NCBI GenBank assembly: GCA_013368325.1
Contig: JAACJK010000163.1
Coordinates: forward strand, 62,001-126,000
Origin: Ephemerocybe angulata
Lineage: Eukaryota > Basidiomycota > Agaricomycetes > Agaricales > Psathyrellaceae
Length of the DNA stretch: 64,000 nucleotides
Direction of reading: 5' to 3'
This document shows positions 1-10,234 of the stretch, piece after piece. Below the pieces are notes generated by a model that was given only the letters and a program-made list of their open reading frames with translations, did not search any database and was not told where the DNA came from. Made by a program: the position numbers and the translations under genes. How positions within the stretch are numbered: position 1 is the first letter of the stretch; every line of letters begins with the position of its first letter.

Positions 1-2015
1 GTTGGGTCTTGATCGAGGAGCGGATTTGGATAGGCTGAGGGAGGAGGTCGCGGTCGTACGAGTGGTCAAAATCGGTCTTCCCTGTAGGAATCAGAGTCAG
101 AACTAGACTCTGATCCAAAAGACCTTTGTAGGAAGCGAGTCACTTACACTGTCTCCCGTCGTCGCTGAGTATGGTGTAGTTGATTACGATGGGATAACTG
201 AAATTGTCCTCCAGGACCGTCACCCCATTGTGCTTGGAGATAACAAAGCCCCTCGCACTCTGGCCAATACTCTGGAAAAGGTCAGATATAACTATCGCTA
301 GGGAGAGCAACAAGAAATAACACACCTGCTCTAGCGCACCATTAAGATAATACTGAGTATTCTTATACTCAAGTACCTGTGACCAAGACACCTCATTCAC
401 CTCTCCACTCCCACTAACAACGGTTGCCTCAATGCTCAGCTTCCTAGCCGCCGACACCGTCACCACAACGTTTCCATTCTCAGCCACCTCTCCCAACGTC
501 TCTATCTGCGCGTACGGCTCCACCGCCTGCCTCAGTGTCCCCGTTGTCGGGAGCCCAGACGCATCTGTAAAGACCTGCAGCAGGCCCGAGAGATACCAAT
601 TCTGCAACACGGCATGGTCGTCCTCTGCAGAGACAACGTCGAGCGTGATCAGATGCGGTTTGCCATCAGCAAATATAGGCGCGAAGGGCGTGAGGTCGAG
701 GAAATAAGTCGGAAGGTCGAGCGCTCCGTACGAGGAGATGGGGCGCCAGACGGCTGGGACGAAGCCTCCCGTGAAGATGGTGATGTAGGGAAAGACGGTG
801 CCTGCTACTATGCCGTCGACGAGGAGGCGGACTTCGCGGAAGGGCCCTTGGCCGTAAGTCGTGTCGGGAGGCAGCTCGTCGATGTATTTGTTTGCTACAT
901 TGAAGTACTCGGGGAAGAGTTAAGTTAGTCTTTTGGACACGACGCATCGTAGCGTATATCTTACCCAGAATTCTTCTTGTGAGTTACCGGAAGCATACAG
1001 CTCCGCAAATATTTGAACTGTGTTCTGGGGCAAGGTTACATTGAGCTGAAAATTGCGTTAGCTATGGTACACCCCACTAGAGGTCGAGGACGATACCGAG
1101 AATCCAGGCGGAACAGAGGCATGGTTCCCTGTATCGTTCTTGAAGGTGGACAGCGGGACAATTAAATCCGACGTCTTCGCGGGTGGGTTCTCCTCCGAAG
1201 AAGCATAGAAAGTAGCATGCAATACAGCTGTGTGAACGCGCCATTCAGCAATGTGCTCGAAGAGGGGGCCTAGAATCACTATCCCGCTCACTGGCATAGA
1301 CACCATCGAGCCCCGTCTGAATGAGGTTATCGAGCTGCAAGATGAAGGTCCCATCCTTCGCGAAGAGGGGAGTGTACCTTGTCACGTCTTTGATGTATGT
1401 CCAGATGATACCATCGCCCCTTGTAGGTTCTGGAGTGGAGGTTCGCCAGACTGCCAACGTGTTAGGTTTATCTTGGTCCAATAAAGCGGCAAGGAAAGAT
1501 GCAATTGACTTACTCTCGACGTTCTGGAAGGTAAAATGCCCAAGGCGATCATATTGGGTTCCGTTGGACGTGACGGTAAAGTTGAGCGTTATCGCTGCCC
1601 ACGATCCTGGTTCTCCACAGTCCAAAGGGGGGCTGTAACACAGAAATGTTAGTCGACACTGGTGGGGGCGGCCAGGGAAGATCTCACGTATATTCAACCA
1701 CCTCGGCGCTAGGGTCGGACGCTTGAGTGAGCTATGTTATCGCATTTTCAAGTCGCTCGCCAACTTACAGCCCGTAAGAGAACGCAAAGTCACGTCTACG
1801 ACGAGAGCGCTTCAGTTCGGTTTTCTCAAAACGAGACAGGCAATTGCTCACTGCAATATCTTGATAGTACATTGTTTAGCGTCTTTGGGCACGATAGGCG
1901 GCTGGGTGACCTGAAAGTTCTCCAGGACCTTCCCTGACGCAAAAGAGGCAGCTATGAGCGCCCACACCAGAGCGAGGATAGTCACAAAACGATTCCAGCG
2001 CGACCCCATGGTCAT
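1..2015 (-). CDS. Peptide-N4-(N-acetyl-beta-glucosaminyl)asparagine amidase A (PNGase A family), 3' end outside window
   Basis: Secreted or ER-lumenal amidase that releases N-glycans from glycopeptides. The start is set at 2015 (an in-frame ATG also lies at 2009). The N-terminus has Arg followed by a hydrophobic stretch (VTILALVWALIAASFA), a likely signal peptide or anchor. Family hallmarks follow in order: CTIKILQ-RDFAFSYG, then YTPPLDCGEPGSW, LNFTVTSNGTQYDRLG and WRTSTPEPT-GDGIIWTYIKDVTRY. These are spread over short exons, including ones of 27 nt (1769-1795) and 21 nt (1688-1708). Near the window edge an exon reading KTDFDHSYDRDLLP continues, so the stop codon lies left of base 1. The PNGase A assignment (PF12222-like) rests on these conserved blocks. 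The exact splice sites of the middle exons (about 600-1500) were not all resolved. Confidence 0.88.
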
Positions 2016-2457
2016 GAAGGCCAGTAAAGAAGCCCGGGTAATTAAGTGTTCATACCACTCAAGTACTCATCGCTATACCGGGCAGTGTGAAAGCATTGGA
2101 AGAAGTCGAAGGTGAGAATGAACCATATGACGCGAAGCGCTTCTCTGAAAGACCTTCGCGACGGCCATCCGCGGATTTTGGGACCGAAATGAGAGGTAAA
2201 AAGTGCTGAGACTGAAGGGTTGGGGGTTGAGTATGTGGTGGTCAGTATTTGGAATTTCCAGTCAGAGGCCATGGGCAAGCCTGATCAAGCGCTGAGAGCG
2301 CCTCTTTCTGAGAGGCATCATTGGGCGGCTGCGTACGGGCCGGAGGACCATTTGCCGAGCCTTTGTCCAGGGAAGACAAGCTCAGTTAGCTCCCAGTAGA
2401 TAAAACAAACAGTTCTCTCGTGTATATATAGTTGTACAGAAATCTTCATAGAAGGAT
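2016..2457. other. Intergenic: PNGase A upstream region and 3' flank of the deaminase gene
   Basis: Nothing recognisable is encoded here. A 78-codon minus-strand ORF (2042-2278) shows no family motif and ends just upstream of the PNGase A start, so it is probably chance or 5' leader. A short TA-rich stretch (tgtatatata) is present around 2421, beyond the deaminase stop. Confidence 0.5.
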
Positions 2458-3747
2458 CTACGCTGCAATACCAGCGCTGGCTGCTTCAGCAGCGACAACA
2501 CTCTCAGCCTTCCCAAGGCCCTTCGGTTTGTTCATCTCAACTTCCTCCTGAACCTTTTCAATGGACTTGAAGTATTTCACTGTCTTTACTCGAAGCTCTG
2601 CAGAAAAGGGGATTAAAACTCAATACCATGCGGTATCTCTGTCATTTGCTTACCTAGGGTCGCGTCCTCGTCAGCCACGATCAAAGCCCAGGGATGGGTC
2701 TGCAGAGCCGACAACGTCCACTGGGTTGCATGTCGTTATTACTCGTGGAACCCAATATAAATAAACGCAACACTTACCAGATGGTTGAGCCCCTCCTCAA
2801 TCGCCTTGCTCAACGCCAATGCCTTGCGTTGGCCAGTCACGACGATAACGACTTCCTTACTTTCCAGAACGGTCTGGACACCGACAGTCAAAGCCATGCG
2901 AGGAACGGCAGAGATGTCGTTGTTGAAAAAACGGGCATTGGCGAGAATGGTGTCGTATGCGAGCGTCTTGATCCTTGTTCGCGATTGTAGCGAGGAACCT
3001 AGCCGTATTCCAGGTCAATGGAGGAGCGGGGGCTGGAGGACGCCGTTACACACCAGGTTCCTTTGAAACACAATATTAATGGTAATGCCGGTACAAGAGG
3101 GTAGAGAAGCTTACATTGAATGCGATGTGGCCATCCTCACCGATTCCTCCGAGGAATAGTTCGATGCCTCCGTAGGACTTGATCCGCGCTTCGTAGTCGT
3201 TGCACTCAGCGACTAGGTCTGGCGCATTGCCATCTAGGATATGGACGTTCTCTGGCTGTATATCGACTTCAAAAATCGGGGAGCCAACAGAAGTCAGATA
3301 AAGACCCAGTGGAGCTCAAGACGCACCCACTTTGAGAAAAGAGTTCACGGAACATGAAGCTATGGTATGATTCAGGGTGGTCCTGGGGTAACCCCACGTA
3401 CTCGTCCATGTTGAAGGTGACGACGTTCTTGAACCTAGAATTTAGTTCCAGATGAGATCCTTCGTGGAAAAAGAGGGGAATCTCCACCACATACGATAGC
3501 TTTCCCTCCTTGACTAGGCGGATGATGGTCTGGTAGGTTGGGATGGGTGAAGATCCTGTGGGGAGCCCAAGAACGAATGGACGCTCAGCTGTAGGAGCGA
3601 AATCGTTTATACTAGTTGGCACCAGATGAGAAGCCTATGCTATGAGAATGGAGGGAAACATCACACTGACCGCTTGGCAATGTACTGGCCGATGTACTCG
3701 CCCACCTCGGTGGGATCATGGCGGATGGTAAGACCTGGTACGATCAT
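2458..3747 (-). CDS. Glucosamine-6-phosphate deaminase (NagB family)
   Basis: Cytosolic enzyme converting glucosamine-6-phosphate to fructose-6-phosphate and ammonia, the entry of amino sugars (for example from chitin) into glycolysis. Conserved blocks in order: [69 protein letters not shown] (containing the catalytic Asp), [16 protein letters not shown], and near the end [11 protein letters not shown] followed by [11 protein letters not shown]. The tail is Ala-rich and ends at the TAG at 2458-2460. Exon joins were checked at KR/INDF (donor gtcagt, acceptor ctag) and KLS/FKNVV. The start is taken at the ATG at 3747, which begins MIVPGLTIR. The frame stays open to an ATG at 3969, but the extra 74 residues do not resemble the family and may be 5' leader. 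Confidence 0.9.
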
Positions 3748-4286
3748 GTCAACCAAAGGTACATCGATAGGGGGCGCATTGAGCACGCACGCATCGTACA
3801 AAGGTGAATCTGCTGGTAGGGTAAGGAGTAGGCGCTGGAAGAAGGTGCTTGACCGGATTGTAGGGATACGAGTCTGGGGGAATGATATAGCCCCGGGCTG
3901 AGACCGGCACTTCATCCTGAGTTCACGGACCCATACGGCAAACAGCTGGAGAACCTCAAGGGCTCGCATGGTCTACTGGCAGCGATGGGAGTCAGTCATC
4001 ATTGAATAGAAACAAGAGCCACAAGGCCCATAACGCACATTGCCCAATGCTGTTGCCGGGAGATCACATCAATCGCTTCGCCTTGCCAGTTTCGTCCTTG
4101 ACCATCGACCAACGTGCTCGTCACTCCTTCTGTCATATACATACCTACCTACTCTGCTTCTATCATATGTCCTTGACCAAACCCCGCTAGATGCGAAGTA
4201 GACAAACGGGGCAAAACACGACGTTCTCGGAGAAGTCGCCTCATCGACCCGCTGGATAGTTCAAACTCATCGAACAATAGCCAGCT
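3748..4286. other. Intergenic between divergent deaminase and Impact-domain genes
   Basis: This is the shared upstream region of two head-to-head genes. Apart from the possible N-terminal extension of the deaminase frame up to 3969, I see no coding or RNA signal. Confidence 0.4.
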
Positions 4287-4942
4287 ATGGTGCTCCATAT
4301 TCGCCCCCTCTTCTATCCGAGAAGGTCACAGGGAAAAGCCTTTGCAGTGCTTCGTCACAAGAGCACTAGCATCGACAGTGGTGGTAGCAGTGATGTGCTG
4401 AAACGTTGCATGTCAAGTTCCGATACCGGAAAAGCCCAAGCAGGTGCGAATAAAACACCATCTACCACCTGCCCTTTCTAACACTAATGTTAGATAACGG
4501 GAAGGACTGGTACTACCCCATATCCGCTTCTGACAGAATATCAGAGAAGAAATCCATCTTCCTAGCACATGCTACGAAGTTACCAGATCTCAAATCCTTC
4601 CCAACCTTCCTCAACCACCTTAAATCACTGCCAGCGTTAAAACGCGCGACTCATTGTATGTATGCATACCGCACTGTCGACCCGGCAACATTGCAACCCA
4701 TCCTAGGCCAGCACGACGGAGGGGAAAGTGGAAGTGGAGATCGATTGGCAAGGCTACTCGAACTATCTGGATGCGAGAATATGGTCGTTGTCGTATCGCG
4801 TTGGTATGGAGGAGTAAAACTAGGGTCGGATAGGTGGAGGCTCATATCCACAGTGGCTAATCAAGCTATTGATATGGGTGGCTTCAAAAAGGCGAGGCCA
4901 CAAGAAAATGACAAGGGAACAGGGAAGAAGAAACGTAGGTAG
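4287..4942 (+). CDS. Impact/YigZ-type (UPF0029) domain protein
   Basis: Two exons, 4287-4443 and 4494-4942, joined by a 50-bp intron (donor gtgcga, acceptor ttag) that restores the frame QA/DNGKDWYY; 201 residues. The core is the Impact N-terminal fold: KKSIFLAHATKL, then RATHCMYAYR and NMVVVVSRWYGGVKLGSDRW, the last being the family signature. The N-terminus (residues 1-35) is rich in Arg/Lys and Ser with no acidic residue before about residue 30, which looks like a mitochondrial presequence. Yeast Yih1 and mammalian IMPACT carry an RWD domain that binds GCN1; no RWD is visible here, so a role in GCN2 control should not be assumed. The stop is only 43 bp from that of the convergent neighbour. 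Confidence 0.82.
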
Positions 4943-4985
4943 TCGCTGCTCAAGCCGACCTACTTTATTATTATAGCGTACTCCA

Positions 4986-6347
4986 CTACCGTCTACCGGC
5001 CGGTGAGAAACTGGAGTGTTCGAGTATATTGTAAATCCCGCTGAAAAAGACATCTTCCAGAGTCTTTTTCGGGCGTCGGATGCAGTCTTTATGGTGGTCC
5101 TGAGAAGATGGGGAAAGGGCACCTTCGGACGATAGGGAGATAGGGAGATATAGGACGTTGAAGTGTGGAAGGATCTTGGGTAACATGCGGTCCTGGATAT
5201 GGACTAGAAGAATAGTAGATCCTTGTCAATGGAGCTCAGATGGAGAATGGCAAAGCTTACCTTGTATGTTGTAGTAATACGACCAGGGGTCAACAGAGTC
5301 TCTCTTTGGGGTCCAAGCTTGGGGGATTCGGGGAACGTGCTTAGGGAGGCCAGAATTAGTGCAGCTTGGATCAAGAGCCCAGTGACCGTGCCAGATTATC
5401 AGACTATTCCGTGTTTGGTTGTCTGCTTGGATGGCAAGAAGTGCTTCCCTGAGCGAGGGTAAGAAGACGGACATTGTTGCATTGAAGGCAAGAGCGGCGA
5501 GTTCTTGGCCGAGCCTTGACGCTGTCCACGGACCGAAGAATATGTTGCGCAAAATCCCCTTTTTGTCTCTCCTAGAGTGGTGTACATATGTGCTAGGAGG
5601 TGCTGAGATAGGTGCTTGGCTGAGAATCAAGATATTGGCCTTCTGAGCTTTCCTAAGCCAATAGTAATTGCGCATTCTGATACCAGTCCTTGGGTCCACG
5701 ATAGGTCGAGTGTAAAGTTCATGAGATTTGTCGGGATGGGCGACCAAGGATGTAGACAGAGCGTATTGAAGGATCGCCGAGTGCGTTTCCCTAAGCTCGT
5801 TGTTCTTAGGGAATATTTGCTTCCGCCCCTCCAAGTACGACGATGAGTTCCGACCAGGGATGCAGATATGGTGAAAGGTGCAGTATTCAGGACCTGGACA
5901 GTAAAGAGAGTGGCCTTCGTGATGTTCTAGGGTATCGAGCCATAGCGTGTGCAGATGATAGGTGGTCAAAGGGCCGACGAAGAGGATACGCTTTCCAGCA
6001 AGGTGTTCGCAGATACGCGTTGACGCATGTGGTACGAGATCCCAAGATGGCGAGTATGCTGAGCAGCGGTCATTCGACAGAGACTTGGAGTCTGCGGGGA
6101 GATGAAGCCCATTCTTAGAGATGCCGCAATTGGCCATGTCCTGCATCCTGGTGGCGAAATGTCGTTTCGGCGAGGGCATTGACCTGACGAAAGCTTGTAT
6201 CTCCCCCGCAATGAAACGGTCAATTGATGTTACCACCGCATCGTTGGAGTCCTTCACAGCTTTTAGCCCCATAAGAGTGAGGTAAAGTAAGAAGGCGAGG
6301 AGTAGAGACAGCAGAGACCGCCGAGGCTTCCTGATAGAGAAAGCCAT
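4986..6347 (-). CDS. Type II membrane protein, PC-esterase/TBL-like (putative)
   Basis: Two exons, 6347-5261 and 5203-4986, with a 57-bp intron that gives YYNIQVHIQDRMLPKILPHFNVLYLP across the join; 434 residues. Residues 10-27 form one hydrophobic segment after a basic start (signal anchor). The lumenal part contains LAGKRILFVGPLTTYHLH, resembling the K-R-I-x-F-x-GDS block of PC-esterases and Cas1p/TBL acetyltransferases, but with P-L in place of the nucleophile motif D-S. It also has a late D-R-M-L-P block like the region before the catalytic Asp/His in that family. Cys pairs (SLYCPGPEYC, HHICIP) fit a secretory location. Function is inferred weakly. It may be a divergent or inactive relative acting on glycans in the Golgi. 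Confidence 0.6.
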
Positions 6348-6470
6348 GATGGGAGTTGGAGGTTACGCCTGGTTAGGGGCTATCTGTCCATTTATGGTGC
6401 CATTGTGGAGGCATATGATTTCCCCACCCAGAATTGACCTCCATAATGCTTTCTGTCTCCTACTCTCACT
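6348..6470. promoter_or_regulatory. 123-bp divergent promoter of the PC-esterase-like and lipase genes
   Basis: The two start codons face away from each other with only 123 bp between them, so the region must hold both promoters and both 5' leaders. It is pyrimidine-rich on the plus strand toward the lipase start. No clear TATA box is seen. The alternative is that one of the start codons is placed too far upstream. Confidence 0.5.
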
Positions 6471-8020
6471 ATGCCTCGCCTACCCCTGCTCGGTAGACTC
6501 TCATCGCACGACTATGTCGCCCTTGTCTTGGGCGGTTTCGCTCTCGTTATTGAGTCAATACTCCATCTAATAATTCTCTGCCTACCCAAACCCGTCATTG
6601 GCTGGTTCTATAAACGCTCGCGGGCCTTGTTTCACGTATTCAGCGGTTTCAACCCAAAAGTCGGGACAGAGGAGAAAGAAGCGGCGGAAAAAGTACTCAA
6701 TGCAACCGACTTCGAGGACCTCTGTCGCATTCAGGGCTACACCCACGAGGAACACGTCGTTCTAACGAAAGACGGGTACCTACTGGGGCTCCACCGCCTG
6801 TCCTCGAAGCGCGGGGAGAAAAACACCAACCCCGGACACAGCACAGGAAAGCCTGTAGTATACCTTCACCACGGCTTGTTGATGAACAGCGAGGTCTGGG
6901 TGTGCATAACTGAGCCTCAGCGTTGCCTTGCCTTCGTCCTAGTAGAACAAGGTTATGATGTCTGGTTTGGAAATAATCGGTGCGCTACCCTTGTTTGCTC
7001 TCTGACCACGCAATTGTCCCTAAATTACCTCCCAGCGGGAACAAGTACTCGAAGAAATCCATCCACCATGGCCCCAACACCACAAAGTTCTGGGATTTCA
7101 GGTTCGTTGATGGAGTATGATCCGCGCCGGAAGCTAACTCTGATCATTAACAGCATAGACGATTTTGCGTGGCACGATATCCCGGATTCCATAGATCATA
7201 TCCTTAATGTCACCAAGGCGAAGAGCTTGGGTTATGTTGGTTTCAGCCAGGGCACGGCCCAAGCTTTCGCCGCTCTCAGCATCCATCCAGAATTGAACGA
7301 GAAGATAAATGTCTTCATCGCTCTGGCGCCCGCCATGAGCCCAGCTGGCTTAGCAGCTCCCATCGTTGACGGCCTCATGAAATCTTCGTGAGTTGGGCTT
7401 TGCTTACTGCGCATCGTCTTCTGACTTGACTCTGTAGCCCAACCCTTCTATTCCTGTTCTTTGGCCGCAAATCCATTCTCTCCTCGGCCTCCATGTGGCA
7501 ATCCATTCTTTACCCGCCCATATTCACCGCCTTCATAGATAAATCCCTGGATTGGCTGTTTGACTGGCACAGTCACAACATCACCGAGTACCAGAAGATC
7601 GCTGCCTTCGCCCACCTCTATTCCTACGCCTCGGTCAAATCGGTCGTCCACTGGTTCCAAATCATGCGCAACGCGACATTCATAATGTACGACGACGATG
7701 TCCTATCACCTGTTGTCAGGACATCTGTGAGCTCGTACCGCCCTGCCAGATTCCCCACTCGCAATATTGCGTCACCCATCGTTCTTCTCTACGGTGACTC
7801 GGACAGTCTAGTGGACATTGACAGCATGCTGTCACAGTTGCCAGGGCATACCTATGCAAAGCGCCTGCATGGATATGAGCATCTCGATATCCTGTGGGGC
7901 GCGAATGTCGATAGGGACGTTATCCCAGAGGTCCTGGCTGCATTGAGCCGGTTCTCTGAGAGGAAGAAAGATATTGTAGGGGAGGATTTATCGTACTCAG
8001 CCGCGGTGAAGGCGCCTTGA
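6471..8020 (+). CDS. Steryl ester hydrolase / AB-hydrolase-associated lipase (Tgl1/Yeh1 type)
   Basis: Membrane-anchored lipase acting on steryl esters, probably at lipid droplets or the ER. Four exons (6471-6979, 7036-7101, 7154-7387, 7438-8020) give 463 residues. A hydrophobic anchor lies at about residues 17-42. The AB-hydrolase-associated lipase block follows: FEDLCRIQGYTHEEHVVLTKDGYLLGLHR. The oxyanion HHGLLMNSEVW, the glycine-rich GYDVWFGNNRGNKYSKKS join, the nucleophile elbow GFSQG (Ser), the acid in LLYGDSDSLVD and the catalytic His in GYEHLDILWG are all present. The introns are 50-56 bp, and the small second exon (66 nt) encodes the very conserved segment around HHGPNTTKFWDFS. The gene looks intact. 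Confidence 0.92.
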
Positions 8021-8320
8021 CATTCCTTTGGACGTTGTAGAGTAATCGCCAATAATGACTAGATTATTCTCTCGTGGGTATCCCCTGTGACTTTCGTAGG
8101 GAGGCAGCCATCAGCATACCACCAGCTTCAAACGTCGTTGGCCCGAGGCTCAGCTGCGGCGCTAGAACACGAACACGAATGAATATGCACGAGAGTGTGC
8201 GTTGCTTAAAACAACATGAGAATGGTATCATTCCGTTCGGAAGGTGAGGTTGTGGCTGTAGCCATCTAGGGGAATGGGCTGGGAAGAAGGCAAGAGGTGG
8301 TATGTCCGTGACGGTTGTGA
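8021..8320. other. Intergenic between convergent lipase and PXR1 genes
   Basis: 300 bp holding the two 3' flanks. There is no ORF with family features. The alternative-frame end of PXR1 is discussed under findings. Confidence 0.4.
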
Positions 8321-9797
8321 CTATGGGGGCCCTGTGCTCTCATTCGTCCTTCGCCTTTTTGCTCTTCTTGTCCTTCTTGTCCCTTTTCTCTTTTTCTCTT
8401 TTTTCGCACTCGGATCCTTCTCTCCCTTCTCTTCCTTCGCCCTTTTCTCCTTCTTGGCCACCCTCTTCTTCTCCTTCTCCTCTTTCCGTCTCCTCTTCCT
8501 CTCTTCCTTCGTCTCCTCCTCTTCGCTCGAGGACGAATCATCATCTCCAGCCACTTCTTCCACCTTAGCCTCCTCCTTCTTCTGAGGGTCGTCGAAGTTC
8601 GTGAGCGATTGAGTGAGGAATGTGGAAGACATCAGTGACGAGAACTTGGACAACCCCATCCGCATGGTCGCTTCCTGCACAACATCGCACTCCTCCTTCA
8701 CTTCAAGCCTCAGTCTTGAGAAGCCCAACCCTCCCATCGGCCTAACCTCGTCGTCATAGTCATTATCCCTCGATCTGGAGCCCAGCCCCGGTGTCGATGC
8801 AGGTGTTGTCGAGTCAGATGAGGTGAACGGTGATGTCGAGTTCGAGGTTTTGGCCTGCAGCTTTTCTTTGAAGTAGTCCGCAACGGACTTTGTCGATGTG
8901 GTGATCTTCTCCAGTTCGGAGATGACAGTGAGTTTGCCCTGGTCTCCGGGGGTGGCGGTACCGGAGCTGGGTTCTGAGGTAGGGGTGGAGATGGAAGGTG
9001 TCGGAGCGATGCCCAGAATTTCTGAAATATGGGCGTCGGATTTGGAGGAGATGGTTTTGGCGGCGATTGCTCGTGCTCGGTGACTAACCTGCTGTCAGCT
9101 TGACATAGGAGATAACAATGGAGATACGTACGCTCGGAAACGGGGTGGCATGCGCTTCACAGGTGGGGCAGGAGCAGGAGCAGGAGATGCCTCCTTCATC
9201 TGAACATCCTCAGCCTTCTTCTCCAAAGGCTCTTCGCTCGATTTCCGCCGTTTCTTCTTCTCGCTGCTGTCCTCCCCATCCTCACCATGCTTGCGCTTCT
9301 TATCCTTCTTCTTGTCCTTCTTCTCTTTCTTTTCCTTCCTTCTCTTCTCCTTCTCAGTCAATCCCTCGCAGTCTTTATTATCTGTCTCGGTCACAACCTC
9401 CTCCTTCATGGCCACCTCGGTCGTTGTCTCCACCGTTCCCGTATCCGAACCAGCATTTAGACGCTTCAAGAGGTTCTCGAAGTCCTTGTTTTGCTTCCAG
9501 GCGATACCGTTCGGGTCCTTCTGGTGGGCAGCGCCAATACCCATCATGTCCAGCTTTTGGGCGACCTTGATGTGCGATGTTCGTCCCTCTCCACCCACTC
9601 CCAGACCTTTCGAGGCATCCCATCCGAACTTGGACAGATAGCTCTGGCCGAACCTCGAGGCGTCTGAGCGTAGTCGAGTCGTCAGAAATGGTCCTCGGCG
9701 AAAGGCATGGCGAAGGCCTGTGCTTACCATCCGCCCATGTCAGGTTCCGAGGATCGTTGGGAATCCTCTGTTTTTCTTTACGTCCACTGAGCCCCAT
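8321..9797 (-). CDS. PXR1: G-patch protein PXR1 (PINX1 homologue)
   Basis: Nucleolar G-patch cofactor involved in rRNA/snoRNA maturation and linked to telomerase inhibition in yeast and animals. The start MGLSGRKEKQRIPNDPRN-TWADD is the family's N-terminus, split by an intron (WAD/DASRFGQSYL). The G-patch is FGWDASKGLGVGGEGRTSHIKV, followed by LDMMGIGA and NGIAWKQNKDFENLLKRLN. A long Lys/Glu-rich region with KKEKKDKKKDKK follows, then RMPPRFRA-HRARAIAAKTI joined by a second intron and the ISEILGI motif. The ORF then gives GGLGFSRLR and a last low-complexity Lys/Arg/Glu segment ending at the TAG at 8321-8323. The extreme C-terminus may be in the wrong frame (see findings). Near-repetitive purine runs make indels likely here. 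Confidence 0.9.
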
Positions 9798-10234
9798 GTC
9801 GAAAAGACGGTTTCAAAGAGAGAGAAGTGGGGCAGCGGAGAGGAGGAACAGGGACGGTGGTAGAAGATAAGAGTGGAAGCAGCTACAAACTTTTTCAAAG
9901 TCAGCTTGGCGTTTTCCCATAAGCAGAGCGCGAGCGCTAATTGCACTGCGTGTGTTCGTTTCTCCATTATATTTGTACATACATCGAGTGAGAGATATGG
10001 TTACAACGCGTATATATGCTCGATAAACCTCGGTTTCGAACACAAACAACCTCCTTGTAGGAGAACCCGAATGAAAAGAGAGGAATGAGCTATAGTAGAG
10101 CTAAAAGGTAAATGGGCAATGCAATCATAGAGTGTGAAGAGATATCTATAGATGAAAAGAGAGACAAGAAAAAGAGATAAATAAAGCCAGTATAGTACCA
10201 CGAGAGTGAAGCAGCAGTAGTTGTGTTTGCGCCT
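9798..10234. other. Intergenic between noxR 3' end and PXR1 start
   Basis: This is the upstream region of PXR1 and the 3' flank of noxR. It carries a purine-rich tract (about 10129-10190, plus strand), that is, pyrimidine-rich on the transcribed strand, and AT-rich stretches. There is no coding signal. Confidence 0.4.

Noticed and set aside
666..947. Arg/His-rich minus-strand ORF and overlapping plus-strand ORFs at 614-928
   Set aside because: Shadow frames of PNGase A exons; composition is typical of out-of-frame reading of GC-rich coding sequence.
8266..8585. Ser/Phe-rich and Arg-rich ORFs on both strands
   Set aside because: Antisense and alternative frames of the Lys/Glu-rich tail of PXR1; low complexity only.
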